The notes under the pieces are model-generated. The model was not told the origin of the DNA. It saw only the letters and a list, made by a program, of their open reading frames with translations, and ran no database searches. The position numbers and the translations under genes are program-made. Positions 48,590 to 59,635 of a stretch of 64,000 bases of DNA are shown piece by piece; the first letter of the stretch is position 1; every line of letters starts with the position of its first letter. This stretch comes from Saccharum officinarum (taxonomy: Eukaryota > Streptophyta > Magnoliopsida > Poales > Poaceae), in NCBI GenBank assembly GCA_020631735.1, contig CM036160.1, positions 7,052,407 through 7,116,406 on the forward strand, written 5' to 3'.

Positions 48590-49283
48590 TTAAAGTTACT
48601 AGAATCAAGCACATTTAGTTCACTTCTCAACCTACAAAGGTAGCTTCATCCAAAGGTTAGTGAAGATATCCGCTAATTGATCTTCACTTCTTACACCTTC
48701 TAGTGATATGTCATTTTTAGCAACGTGATCTCTTAGAAAGTGTGCGGATATCAATGTGCTTGTTGAGAGTGTTTGTACCGATTATTAGCAATTTTAACCG
48801 CACTTTCATTGTCACATAAAAGCGGCACCTTTTTAAGAACAACTCCATAGTCTAGGAGGGTTTGTTTCATGTATAGATTTGTGCACAACAAGCCCCGCGG
48901 CAATGTATTCCGCCTCGGCGGTGGACAAAGCCACACTATTTGCTTTTAGATGACCATGATACTAAGATCTCCCAAGCAAATGGCACCCTCCGGATGTGCT
49001 TTTTCTATCAATTTTGCAACCGGCATAATCCGAATCGAAGTAGCCAACTAGTTGGAATCTAGCTCCTTTGGGGACCAAGCCGATGCTTGGAGTATACTTA
49101 AGATATCTTAGGATTCTTTTACGGCACTTAAGTGAGGTTCTTTAGGGCACGCTTGAAAGCGGGCAACATGCACACACTAAACATGATGTCGGGCCTAGAT
49201 GCGGTAAGGTATAACAAGCTAACCAATCATTAGAACGGTAAAGAGTTTGATCGATTGGTTTACCTCCCTCATCTAGGTCGAAT
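48590..49283 (-). pseudogene. Sirevirus-like RNase H end of pol
   Basis: The minus strand reads, in shifting frames, RILRYLKYTPSIGLVPKGAR, FDSDYAG, DRKSTSGGCHLLGRS, an ALSTAEAEYIAAG-like block near 48920, VPLLCDNESAVKIANN (48751-48936) and HFLRDHVAKNDISLEGV with a LADIFTKPL-type end near 48650. These are copia RNase H signatures. Several frameshifts and stops make it defective. It runs into the N gap at 49284. Confidence 0.85.
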
Positions 49284-49383
49284 NNNNNNNNNNNNNNNNN
49301 NNNNNNNNNNNNNNNNNNNNNNNNNNNNNNNNNNNNNNNNNNNNNNNNNNNNNNNNNNNNNNNNNNNNNNNNNNNNNNNNNNN
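49284..49383. other. Assembly gap (100 N)
   Basis: Exactly 100 undetermined bases, the usual placeholder for a gap of unknown size. The left flank is retrotransposon pol and the right flank is unrelated sequence. Confidence 0.98.
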
Positions 49384-49814
49384 GCCTGCATTGCAGACGC
49401 ACTGCCCCAGTGGAGTCGTGCAGATGATACGCAATGGATGCTGCATGCCTGCCTGCCAGTGCCAGCCGATTTCATCATTCATGGCGTCTTCACCAAACCT
49501 CGTAGCTCCTGGACGCAACGGAGTGAATGCGCGCGTGCAGTGCAGTGCAGACAGAGTCGGCGACAGTCTTTTTGAATGCCATCGAATTCTGGGCGCCAAC
49601 GGAGCGAATGCATCGCTTGCACTGCACAGTTGCATTTCACGTCCCAGCTGGTATTGCTAACAGCAGCGGCGGCAGCAGCTACGCTGCTGTATGTACAGTG
49701 CATGCATAGTATGCATACGTACGGATGCAGAGTATATGCGCCCTTGCAATCTGCTCAGGCCGGCGCGTCAAGCATGGTGACACACCGACGTGATTCGCAA
49801 AGGCTTCTAGCCTT
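49384..49814. other. Sequence right of the gap, no gene seen
   Basis: Rich in TGCA-type words (GCAGTGCAGTGCAG), with two similar segments near 49500 and 49590 (CGGAGTGAATGCGCG / CGGAGCGAATGCATCG). No LTR or coding domain recognised. Confidence 0.5.
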
Positions 49815-50290
49815 TTTTTTTTTTTGAAGAGAGGCTTCTGGCCATTGACTAATGAGAGGTTGGTAAGCTGCCTTCGCTCGAAGAATAACTCGAGCGAACT
49901 CCTTCTTGAAGATTGCCCTGCATCTCTCAACAGAGGGCTGAATATCTCTGAAGATTATATCAGTGCGAACAGACCAAATGGACCAACACATTGTGATTAA
50001 GATTTCCATTAAGAAAGGCAAATGAAGCTGGGCTCTGAAATCTTGAAGAGTGGCGAAGGGATCATCCGACGGAGTAATGACAAGGCCAAGGCTAGCCCAG
50101 CAATCTGTTGCAAAAGGGCAAGCTAGAAACAAATGTAGCACTGATTCTTCAGGCGGGGAATTGCATAGCACGCAACTGTAATCAGTATTACAGGACAACA
50201 GTGTGCAAACTTTGCCACCAATAGCTGCATGCACCTGCTGGTGCTTGCAACGGTGGGCAGATCGTCTATGGCCATGAGTCACTCATTGTT
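49815..50290 (-). mobile_element. 5'-truncated LINE, end of reverse-transcriptase ORF
   Basis: The T-run at 49813-49826 is the poly(A) of a minus-strand copy. The minus strand (49755-50282) reads YSCVLCNSPPEESVLHLFLA, CPFATDCWASLGL and ITMCWSIWSVRTDIIFR. This is the zinc-binding domain at the C-terminus of plant LINE reverse transcriptases (C-x2-C … H-x4-C spacing). The rest of the LINE is missing. A partial match of the left flank (GTGATTCGCAAAGGCTT) to about 50418 (GTGATTCGTAGGCTT) may be a decayed target duplication, which would move the right edge to about 50417. Confidence 0.8.
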
Positions 50291-51115
50291 AACGCTACTG
50301 AAGACCCAACGCCTGAAGGTGAACCTGAATCGGGAATGACTGTAGCTGGTCCGGCACGGAAGGAGTCTTGTGCGCCAGCGCTGAAATGGAGCGTCCGAGT
50401 GCTCTGATCAGTGGGCGTGATTCGTAGGCTTAGACAAGCTGCGCCTGTGCGAATCGCGCATCGGCAACGCCGATGTATTCAAGAGAGAGTAAGGGGAGAA
50501 AGAGGTAACAAGAATTTACCAAAACAGAACCCGAACTAATGAGACCTCTGTTCTCTCCCACCTTGCGCGCTCGTTCATCCTGCTTCTTACTGCTTCCCCA
50601 AGCCTATTCCTTCCTCTGCCGATCTGTGTCGCTAACACTCACACATTTCAATTCAAGCCTGTTCATCAACATTCTGAAGAAAAGACATTCATATATATAC
50701 ATATACTATGTAGGAGTACCTCGGAAAAAAAAAACCGTAACTATAGTGATGGCGCACAAGTTACATCTGTTGGGAGTTTTTACAGCTGAGCTGAGTTCAC
50801 AACATCACTCACACAAACCCACTAGCCCAGCAGTAGAAATCACAGGAGGTTGATTCCTGTACCAAGAAATCAAGACAGGTTTTCACATCGATCCCAAAGC
50901 ATTATAACAACAGAAGCACAGCCAACAAAACTAACCTCAGTTACAAATTACCACTAGTGAACCTACACTCTGCTACTCTCTCTTCCCCAGCATCTCCTAA
51001 CTGAAACTAAAGTCTTCTACTACTGAAACTTGCAAGAAATTGTTGCAGCATTGTAAGCTGCAAGCCGCAACCAGCATCATGCATGGACTGTTATTCTAAG
51101 CAATTGGCAGGACGA
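50291..51115. other. Intergenic sequence and probable BTB gene 3' UTR
   Basis: No reading frame with recognised content. About 50850-51115 is probably the 3' untranslated part of the BTB gene. Confidence 0.45.
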
Positions 51116-53848
51116 TCAGTGGCGCCCCGACCGCGATGACGAGCTCCCGGGCTGCTGCTGCTCGGCGTACGGCCTGACGAAGGTCCGCCTCCACCAGACC
51201 TCGAACGCCCTCTGCAGGTTGGGGCAACCATCTCCGGCCTTGAGGAACCGACCGAGCCACGCGAGCAGCACGGCCTGCTGGTCCTCCAGCGGCAGCGTCA
51301 GGATGGCCTGCCCGATGCCGTCCTCCACCACGGCGCGGTCGAACCACCGGCACCCATGCTGCAGCCACCTGTAGTCGTCCATCAGCGGCTGCAGCCACAC
51401 GTCGAGCAGCCGCCGCCGCGTCTCCTTCGATGGCAGCGCCTCGCCTTTCCCGATCGCCACCAGCAGCCTCGCCGTCACGCAGCTCACCAGGTGGCGGTGC
51501 ATCACCGGTATCTTGGGGTGCAGCTCGGCCAGCTCCGCCTGGCTCGCCCAGATGACCGTCAGTTCATCGGCTGCGTTCCTGTCTGATAGGATCTCGGCTA
51601 GCCAGAGGAGGTTATCAGCCTCCAGAGCAATCTTTCTGAACGTCTGGTCTTTGCTGCCTGAAGATTCTTCACCCGCAAGGTCTTCTGGATCGGAAGCTTG
51701 ACGAGACAGTGCCAGCAGGGAATCCAGGCAGTTCTGGAAACAGCTGTACAAGGTCATGATGCAGGAGGAGTCTGCTGAAGAACCATTGGCGCAGTTGTTG
51801 CTGTTCTCCTTGAAAAGCTTCAGGACCAGAGATTTCATCTCGCGGCGGCCTCTGTCCTCGCTGCTCTTCAGCACCAGGTCAATGATATGTGCAAGAGTGT
51901 CGTTTGGCGGATTTGTTAGGACGTCGGATGTCACTCTCCTTAGCAAGGGGTTAGCTCTGTGATCCTCGTCGTGCAGCTGTCGTATGGACGACACAACGTT
52001 TTCTTCCTCGTCGCCTACCCAAGGAACTGCTTCCAGGTAATCTAAGCATGACATGATGCATGCACGGAAGCCAAGTGATTCTGCGACCTACAGACAGAAG
52101 AAAATGTAAAAATGCATATACTAAAAAGGAAAGGGATATGCACATTAAGAAGTCAAATTTGCTTTACAAAATCCAGTTGATTGTTCCTAATTAATTCACA
52201 AAAAAAAACTTAAATAGCCATTTTCAGACAAGCATGCTCTACAGATCTAGATCAGATTCAGAGAACTTGTTTCACAGCTATTAATTCAATATAGAAAAAG
52301 CAGGGAACCCTACCTAAATTGAGACTGATCAGCCTACCTAAATTGTGACTCACCAACTATCCATTGCCATAATTTCAAGATGATTTATGTTAAGTTGCAG
52401 AGTATGCATTGTTTGTCACATTCCATTGCAGGTGAGTGTATCATAAGAATATGAATAAATATGAGCAGTGGTCCTAAAATGCGATAACATGAAATAGACA
52501 TAGAAAATGCATTAAAAAAAGACATAGAAACATATTCATCTGGATCTAATCAGAATCACAATTTTGCAAGACTATAGTTCCACTAAACAATGTCTGAATC
52601 AGTAAAGCTTCAGTTAGCAATACAGGGCATTAAAATTTGTGGTTTGGAATCACTAAAAGCCCCTAAAGTTTGAAATTCTTAAACAAGCACATTTTGTGGT
52701 ATAGACAACTTTTAGCTGACGCACCTTTATAATATCAATAAAATGCTCAACGTACCTAGGGTTAAAAATAAGATGACCAAGTGGCAAACCAAACCATCAG
52801 AGTAGTGTCCAATTTACCAAAGAAGATTGACTAGCGGTAAACATTTTCTAAGCAAAAGAAAGTATCAAAGTAATGCTAGTTTTTCTCATAAAAATGCCAT
52901 TATTTTTTCTAGTGTCAGGGCTCTGGTGGTGGTATTTTTTTAATAAATAAATAAATAGAATCCACCGTACAAATTAAGCTGCAGTTTAAATATCCATAGT
53001 TAGATATTAGATGAGGAGTTTGTGATACATCAGTTTAAGCTTAGTAATTGTTTTGAACCACCACAGTTCATGCATGCTCCAACTGTTCAACATTTGTGAA
53101 TAATATAGATTAGAATATGCTTACGGACAAATTTATATAGCATATGAAGGCATTGGAAAAAAACAAACAAAAAATTGGCAAATTAGGAAACTGTGGTAGG
53201 AGAAACCTTCAAGATTCGCAGAACTCGTGGAACATTTTGCTTGATAAGCCTCTGCTTGACATCCTTGCAGTACATCAACCCAACAGTCTCGACATAAATC
53301 TCCACATCCTCACAATCTGGCACCTCAATGCATGCCACCGGTGACTGCCTCGAGATTCTATCGGCAAAAAAGGTACTATTTTCAGCAAGGATGTTCTTGT
53401 GAACAATCATCTTCACAGCTACCCCTTCCTTGCCATGCAGCACAACCTTCAGATCACTTGTGCCAAGCTGCCCAAATCCGACCGAGATCTTATGCTGCTT
53501 TGGTCGTTTCTCGGGTGCCGGTGCAGGCACTACCTTTGGTGGATCAGGGGCAGCAACAGCATCTGCTGGAGGGCATACTTGCTCATCTGAATTGGTTCTA
53601 GACCTAGTAGGAGTGGACTGTGCTCTCTTCTCTGAAGAAATGATTGGCGCCCTCTGAACCGAGGATGCCTTTGATGGCGCAGGGGATGCTCCCCCTCTAG
53701 GCCTGCCCTGCTGGTTTGGGCTCTTTGCTGTCTTCTGAAGCGCGGCCTGTGATGGGCAGCACCAGAATCCTTCTGGGGTGACGGCAATGGGCACATTTCT
53801 GATCCTTGGTGGCTGGCCATCCAGCCTACCGATCTTGAACTCTGCCAT
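51116..53848 (-). CDS. BTB/POZ domain protein, 537 aa, two coding exons
   Basis: Probable substrate adaptor for CUL3 ubiquitin ligases. Coding exons (minus): 53848-53207 and 52087-51116, joined at ILK/VAES across a 1119-bp GT-AG intron. The N-terminus is a short conserved block (RIRNVPIAVTPEGFWCCPSQ) and a Ser/Pro-rich linker. The BTB fold covers about residues 130-195 (SDLKVVLHGK, MIVHKNILAENSTFFADRIS). It continues with LMYCKDVKQRLIKQNVPRVL and LDYLEAVPWVGDEEE. The C-terminal half is helical with family motifs but no further named domain. It resembles the Arabidopsis At1g63850/At5g60050 type from memory. It lacks the full NPH3 domain signature. Length is normal and the frame is intact. The start ATG is in context GCCATG reversed and is the first in frame. 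Confidence 0.9.
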
Positions 53849-55260
53849 GACTATCTTATGAACAAGCCTGTTTCTTCCTTCAGAGATGGCTAAATGAAAC
53901 GATTATTTGGCCTTCAGAGTTTTAGTTGTGATTTGTGAACAGTGCTAATGTGCACACCTGAAGCACAAGAGTCGCAATATTTAGCTCGGATTTCAGACAA
54001 ACGACGGATTTCAGCCAAGAATGCCAATTAAGGAACAAGAAAGCATTGCAGCGTTCAGGTTGTCTAGATTTCCTAGCACTCAATAATTGGAGCCTGCAAC
54101 CTTTGACCAAACAAAAATAGTTCAGATCTCTATCCTATCCATAGCAAGTTAGCAAATTCGAATCAGGAGCACTGAAAACAGTATAAAACAACTAGTAGAA
54201 CCACAAGAACAGGAACCAACAACATACTGAACCTCAATATTGAATGGAAACAAATGTCTAAAATATTCCATCAAATTGGCACAAAACCGAACCAAAAGCT
54301 ACTCGAAATAACAATCCACATTCCCCACCCCCTCTCTCTTTCAAATGAAGGCACCGGATCAAAATCAAGAACTACTAGAACATCACAAAATTATGCTACA
54401 TAAAAACAATAATGCCAATTAAGAAACAAGAAAGCATTGCAGTTGGCAGCATTCAGGTCCTCTAGATTTCCTACTGCTCAGCAATCGGAGCCTGCAACCT
54501 TTGAACAAACAAGACTAGTTTGGATCTCTATTTAAACCCTAGCAAGCTAGCAAATTCGAAGCAGGGGGCACTGAAAACAGTAGGAGTATAAAACAATCAG
54601 TAGAATTTGCTACATTCCCCACCAAATTGGCTACATTCCCCACCCCCTCTCTTCCAAATTACGACACTAAAGTCAAAAATTCCGACTCCGCTCACCAATA
54701 TCAGCAGACATTTGGCAAATTCGAACATCACATAACTAGCACATAGGTAAAGGCAAAGAGAACAGGCCGACAAGAAGCATTCTTTTTTTCGGACGAAGAT
54801 GGCCAAGAATTACCTCTCTCGCATCACATTCCGGCTCGGCTCACCAATCAATCAAGGAAAGCAGAGAGGCAGAGGGGAGGAGGCTTCACTCACAATCACC
54901 GCCGCACCACTCTTTCGTCCCTCCCTCCTTGGAGAGCTGTAGGGGGCAAGCGAGGAGAAGCGGTAAAGAGAAAGCGGAGAGCACAGCACAGAGGCGAGGG
55001 CAGGTAAGCTAGGCGCGGGCATGAACGCATCCATCACATCTCCACCACCACCTGCATCTCCTTTTCCCCATCAGCAATCAGTGGTGCTCCCCCTTTAGCC
55101 CGCTAACACACCGCGGCCGCCATCATGCCGCCTCCCGCCCTGCTCCTCCTCCCCCTCCTCCTCAAGATCTCATCTTTTTTTTAGCTTTCTTTTTCCTTCT
55201 ACCTTCCTCCCCCTTTCGCACTCGCACACAGACCCACAAAGAGTGACTAGCTAGCTTCCA
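53849..55260 (-). other. 5' leader/intron region of the BTB gene
   Basis: AT-rich non-coding sequence between the start codon and a pyrimidine-rich, GC-rich zone at 54880-55260 that looks like a promoter/leader. At least one leader intron is likely but its splice sites are not settled. It contains an internal tandem duplication (see 54018-54660). Confidence 0.4.
54018..54660. repeat. Diverged tandem duplication in the BTB leader region
   Basis: The block at 54018-54350 (AATGCCAATTAAGGAACAAG … CCCCACCCCCTCTCT) recurs at 54412-54660 (AATGCCAATTAAGAAACAAG … CCCCACCCCCTCTCT). The shared order includes GCATTGCAG, CTAGATTTCCTA, GGAGCCTGCAACCTTTGA and CACTGAAAACAGTA. Unit length is about 390 bp at first copy, shorter in the second. 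Confidence 0.8.
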
Positions 55261-55590
55261 CACCCCCCGTTTCCCGTTGCGTACCGCGGCAGCCGGCAGC
55301 GGCTACTGGTGGCCGTGTTGCATCGCCATCGTAGCAGCAGCAGCAGCCAGCAGGGGCCAGAGGACTGTAGAAGCAAGCAGCAGAGTACCGGGGCGTGTCG
55401 CTTCCGGCGTCTTTGCTCCCTTGATTGGGCTCAGAGCAGCTATCTCAGTCCTCGGCAAAATCACTCTCACCTCACGGATTCGCCTGTCTCCCTCATGCTC
55501 CTCTGCTCGAGCTCGTCCGGCCACGCCGCTGCCACTGCGATTCAACTCGACTCGAGTGTCAGCCCGTCCTCGCATGGCCTCGTTTAGGCA
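55261..55590. other. GC-rich spacer, no gene seen
   Basis: Open frames here (for example 55277-55603) have no recognisable motif and overlap in several frames, as expected in GC-rich sequence. Confidence 0.4.
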
Positions 55591-56101
55591 CTGGTTTAGT
55601 TAGCCCAATTCTCCCCAAATTTTACTATGCAAAAAGAAGATTCCTTATCACATCAAAATGTCGGCAAATGCATGGAGTACTAAATGTTGATGAAATAAAA
55701 ACTAATTGCACAGTTTTGTTGTACTTTGCGAGATGAACATTTTAAGCCTAGTTAGTCAAAATTTGAATAATTTTTACCAAATACAAACGAAATACTATAG
55801 GAATTCTGATACAGTGTTTTTCTCCCCAATTCACCGAACTAAACGAGGCCTAGTTCACGGAATAGGGGAGAAAAACATTGTATCAGAATTCCTGTAGCAT
55901 TTCGTTTGTATTTGGTAAAAATTATCTAAATTTTGACTAACTAGGCTTAAAATGTTCGTCTCGCAAAGTACAACAAAACTGTGCAATTAGTTTTTGATTT
56001 CATCAACATTTAGTACTCCATGCATTTGCCGATATTTTGATGTGACGGGAAATCTTCTTTTGCATAGTGAAATTTAGGGAGAATTAGAGGAACTAAACCA
56101 G
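55591..56101. mobile_element. 511-bp palindrome made of two inverted MITEs
   Basis: The left arm (from CTGGTTTAGTT, 55591) is the inverted copy of the right arm (to AACTAAACCAG, 56101) over about 250 bp each, centred near 55848. GCA flanks both ends. Inner ends read AAACGAGGCC|TAGTTCACGG. The unit is the same MITE family as at 57960-58214 (shared TTTCGTTTGTATTTGGTA, TTTAGTACTCCATGCAT, CGTCTCGCAAAGTAC blocks). Confidence 0.88.
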
Positions 56102-56277
56102 GCAGATTTTTACTGCAGCTTTCTCCACCCGAGGGGCCCTAGTTTACCGTGCCGATGCGGCGGGGCCCACACGTCAGAGTCCATGTTTTTCCGTGGTGTG
56201 CGTGCAGCGTGGCAGCCTGCCAGTGGTTTTGGTTTCTCGAACTGGGGGCGCTGCGATTGCTTTGACTGCTGCCGGAA

Positions 56278-56618
56278 GGGGTGTTTATTTCCTCTCTAAC
56301 GAATGTTCATCCCACTGCATCAGATATTTAGACGTATACATGAAATATTAAATGCAAATAAAAAAATAATTAATTATATAAATTACGATAAATTTATAAG
56401 TCGAATTTTTTAAACCTAATTAATCTATGATTTGACAATGTCATACTACAGTACACATGTGCTAATGGCGGATTAATTAGGCTTAATAAATTTATCTCGT
56501 GGTTTACAGACGAGTTATGTAATTAATTTTTAATTAGTATCCGAACATCCCTTTTTGACATCCCATAAAATATTCGATGTAACACTCTAAAATTTTTTAT
56601 ACCGAAACTAAACACCCC
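56278..56618. mobile_element. AT-rich MITE with GGGGTGTTTA ends
   Basis: 341 bp with inverted ends GGGGTGTTTA and TAAACACCCC. The interior is AT-rich with an inverted pair of TTAATTAGG-like words. No target duplication was settled. Confidence 0.65.
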
Positions 56619-56728
56619 AAATTTCATCCGTTTCGCTACAGGTTCTTTTTTTCTTTTTTTTAGAAGATGCAGAGTTTCAGATTCCCACCGCAGCTTCCGC
56701 TACCAAACACCGGGAAACCAGGGACTGA

Positions 56729-57168
56729 GACTACCCGCACCTATCCATCCTCTATATCATCCTCTATACGTCCTAGTCAGCAAGATTCTCTCCTCTATAC
56801 TCAATTCTCCCGCACTCATCCATCCTCTATATCATCCTCTATCCACTCTATTCACTGTGGGACCGACTTGTCACTTTATCTAAATATATTCATGTGTGAT
56901 CTAGTTTCGAAGGATTTATTGAGACAAATTTAATGGTGCAATCGAAATTTAATTTGGATTTTTGGTTTGTGAGTTATAGTATTTTTTTCTTTGTTTAGCT
57001 AGCGGGGTCCGCCACTACAGAGTATAGAGTAAGCACAGTACTACTCTAAATATAGAGTGAGAGAAAGGATAGAATATCGTTTTAGAGTATCCAGTGCAGC
57101 AGTTTTTACTCTATATTCATACTTTAAAGCTTTAGAGTATCGTTTTAGAGTATCCACTGCGGGTAGTC
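56729..57168. mobile_element. Tourist-like MITE, GACTACCCGCA ends (copy 1)
   Basis: 440 bp with ends GACTACCCGCA and TGCGGGTAGTC and TGA on both sides. Interior words (CCATCCTCTATATCATCCTC, TTTAGAGTATC) are shared with the inverted copy at 59636-60042. Confidence 0.82.
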
Positions 57169-57959
57169 TGAAACGGGTACCGGATGCTCCAAAATTTCTT
57201 CAGATTCGAAGTTTGAGTGAACGGTGTCTGCCATCTTTCCGTGCCTGCGCGTGCCACCGCTCCATTTCGAGGTGGTGTCTGGTTTTTGGCCACGTCAGAC
57301 GGCCAGGGCAACGTGTGTTATTAGGGCCTATTTGAATAATAGCTGAAATCACTAGTAGATCAACTAGAGCTGCAAACTATTAGTTCTACTAACAAGTTTA
57401 TAAAGTTACTAATAGATGCTAATTACTCTTGAGTGAATGTGTTTGGTTCTCCGGATGAACATGGATAGGAGATGGCGTCTTTTAACGATAATTTAAAAAA
57501 AAAGATAAACTCAAAAATCAAAATCCAATCTATTTTCAATCAATCCAGTGTCAATACGCTCCGTGACTATAGGATCGAACCTGAGCTAGGCAGAGAGGCA
57601 CTGTTTAGTTGTGTGAGAACAAAAGAAAGCTATCTTTCTATTTTTTTCATAGAAACATGTGAGTCCCACTCAAAACCCTAACCCAACCCAGCTATATCCA
57701 AACAAGTAATTGGATTTTGTTAAAGTAATGGAATGTATGTGGCTATATGTCAACATATTATAAAGTAATGTCTATGTCTTAATCGTTATTTCTTTTGTAT
57801 GAACTAGAGCAGGTTATATACCTGTATTTTTTATTTTCTTTGGCGAATAATATACTTGTATGGTTAATGGCATGTTTATCGTATTTGAAATATCGTTTGG
57901 ATAGACTCTGATCGTTGTTGATGTACTTTCGACCATGTGGTATCGTCTTTGACATTACG

Positions 57960-58214
57960 GTTGTGTTTAGTTCCCAAATTTGAAGTGCCAAAATTCACTG
58001 TAGTGACACTGTAGTATTTCGTTTGTATTTTGGTAATAATTGTCCAACCGTTGACTAATTAGGCTCAAAACGTTCGTCTCGCAAAGTACAACCAAACTGT
58101 ACAATTAGTTTTTGATTTTATCCACATTTAGTACTCCATGCATATATCGCAAGTTTGATGTGACGAAAAATCTTTTTTTGCATAGTGCACTTTTCAATGG
58201 AACTAAACACAGCC
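57960..58214. mobile_element. MITE related to the 55591 palindrome arms
   Basis: About 255 bp with ends GGTTGTGTTTAGTTCC and GGAACTAAACACAGCC. It shares interior blocks with the palindrome at 55591-56101, in the orientation of its right arm. The flanking duplication is unclear. Confidence 0.75.
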
Positions 58215-58668
58215 TACGTTTCAATGATACCATATCAATTTCGTTTTAACAGAGAAATGTGCAATTGAAAGTGACGGGGCTTTCTTGCTATCATTTCTAC
58301 CCCTAGTTTTGTGGAAAGAGGGAGTAATAGGGTGCCTTCTCTAAGGACAGACGGAGCACTTTTTCAGTCTCGGCCGGGAAAGTTGACGGATTTTCCATCT
58401 TGCATTTCTCTCTCTTTTTGAATCAAAAGTTGGTCGTTGAAATGGATGGACAGATGGTGACGATGCCACGCCACCTTTCTTTTGATTTATTTGACTGAGA
58501 GAGGACCATCCCTGCTCAGCCGAGTAGGTGACGAGTACTGCTGGTGTCTGGTGTGCCGAGACTGAGAGATGCTGGAGCTGGAGCACATGCTAAACTGATG
58601 ACACTATGACAGGCACGTCTGGTGTTAACAAGAATAATAAACTTACGAGGGGTCCTTTGTACATCAAA
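58215..58668. other. Spacer upstream of the tRNA gene, no gene seen
   Basis: No open frame with recognised content. Confidence 0.5.
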
Positions 58669-58742
58669 TCCATTGTCGTCTAGTCCGGTTAGGATACCTG
58701 GCTTTCACCCAGGCGACCCGGGTTCAAATCCCGGCAATGGAA
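58669..58742 (+). tRNA. tRNA-Glu(UUC): tRNA-Glu (anticodon UUC)
   Basis: A 74-nt cloverleaf. The acceptor stem TCCATTG (58669-58675) pairs with CAATGGA (58735-58741), discriminator A 58742. The anticodon stem CCTGG/CCAGG encloses the loop CTTTCAC, giving anticodon TTC at 58704-58706. The T arm is CCCGGGTTCAAATCCCGG, with B box GGTTCAAATCC and A box near TAGTCCGGTTAGGATA. There is no intron. A T-run (TTTTTT) near 58757 serves as the RNA polymerase III stop. It stands alone in the window. Confidence 0.96.
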
Positions 58743-58749
58743 AAAAAAT

Positions 58750-58925
58750 GTTCCTCTTTTTTCTTTTTCCTTTTTGGTTCTGTGTGCTGCTTGTTTTTCT
58801 TTTCCTTTTTCTTTTTTTTTGTTTTTCTTTTTTTGTTATGTGTGTTGCTTGTTTTTCTTTTTTTTTTGTTCTGTGTCCTGCTTTTTTTTTCCCTTTTTCT
58901 TTTTTGTTCTGTGTGCGTCATTTCT
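58750..58925 (+). repeat. Pyrimidine-rich imperfect tandem repeat after the tRNA
   Basis: Three to four imperfect units of about 40-60 bp, each a T/C-rich run followed by GTTCTGTGTGCTGCTTG-like words (58778, 58835, 58869, 58904). It encodes only low-complexity frames. Confidence 0.75.
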
Positions 58926-59635
58926 TGCCCTTTAGTTGACACGTTTACAATTGAACTGTTCTGCAGATTGCACAACGATATCTGATTTGCATCTCTCCGC
59001 GAGAGCAAACTGCCTTCAGTCCCGTTCAGGCGAGTCGAGCATTAGCCAAACAGTGACTGAGAAATAGGCATCACTTATTAAACTGTACGTCAGAAAGAGC
59101 ACTTGATAATAGTAGCTCTGCCACTCTGCGAGAACCCAACAGCAGTAGATTCAAGATGGAACTTAATTGTTCATTTCTGTTTGACACTACCCTACCACTC
59201 CACTCATTGGTTTTTGTTTGCAATTTGAAAACATAAATGAGGCAATGCGCTTCAGTGTCAACTCAGAAAAGAAAAATGTTGCTCAAGCAGTGTTTCAGTT
59301 TGATAAAATTTCAACATTTTGATTAAAACTTCATTAAATCTAGCTATCGGAGTTCGGGCTGCAATTTGCCAACTCTTGAGGCCAACATGAACTATTTAGC
59401 AGATATCCTTGGGGAATTCAACGCTGTATTTTGAAGGGCACACGTCAGCCACAACAAACACAATTCGAGTCATAGATATACCATGCTCCTCAAAGGACTT
59501 TGGGCCAGTGCTGCTTGTCAGCTGTCAACATCACAAAGCCTGAATCAGTTTTAAGATGGCTTCTTCGTATATTTCCAAAGAAGACTTGAGGCTCCGTGCC
59601 CCTTCAGTTCCTAACTTCAAAATGCCATGACATAA
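58926..59635. other. Intergenic, no gene seen
   Basis: Short frames only; no domain, LTR or inverted repeat recognised. Confidence 0.5.

Larger units (their letters stand above)
39881..49283 (-). mobile_element. Sirevirus-like Ty1-copia element (3' part, minus strand)
   Basis: The minus strand reads the RT end/RNase H (49283 to about 48590), a palindrome-rich spacer, an envelope-position ORF (46903-44447), a polypurine tract and the 3' LTR (43987-39881). It is inserted in the host copia integrase; CTGTG (39876-39880) should be its target duplication, but the other copy is not visible. The order pol, extra ORF, LTR is that of Sireviruses. The 5' half is lost in the N gap. A solo LTR (40328-42784) is nested in its LTR. 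Confidence 0.8.

Noticed and set aside
49142..49635. Frames containing X residues
   Set aside because: They are translated across the 100-N gap.
51096..51398. A 100-codon minus frame overlapping the BTB gene end
   Set aside because: Alternate frame of the BTB coding exon.
58724..59008. Lys-rich minus frame and Phe-rich plus frames after the tRNA
   Set aside because: Simple pyrimidine-tract translations.
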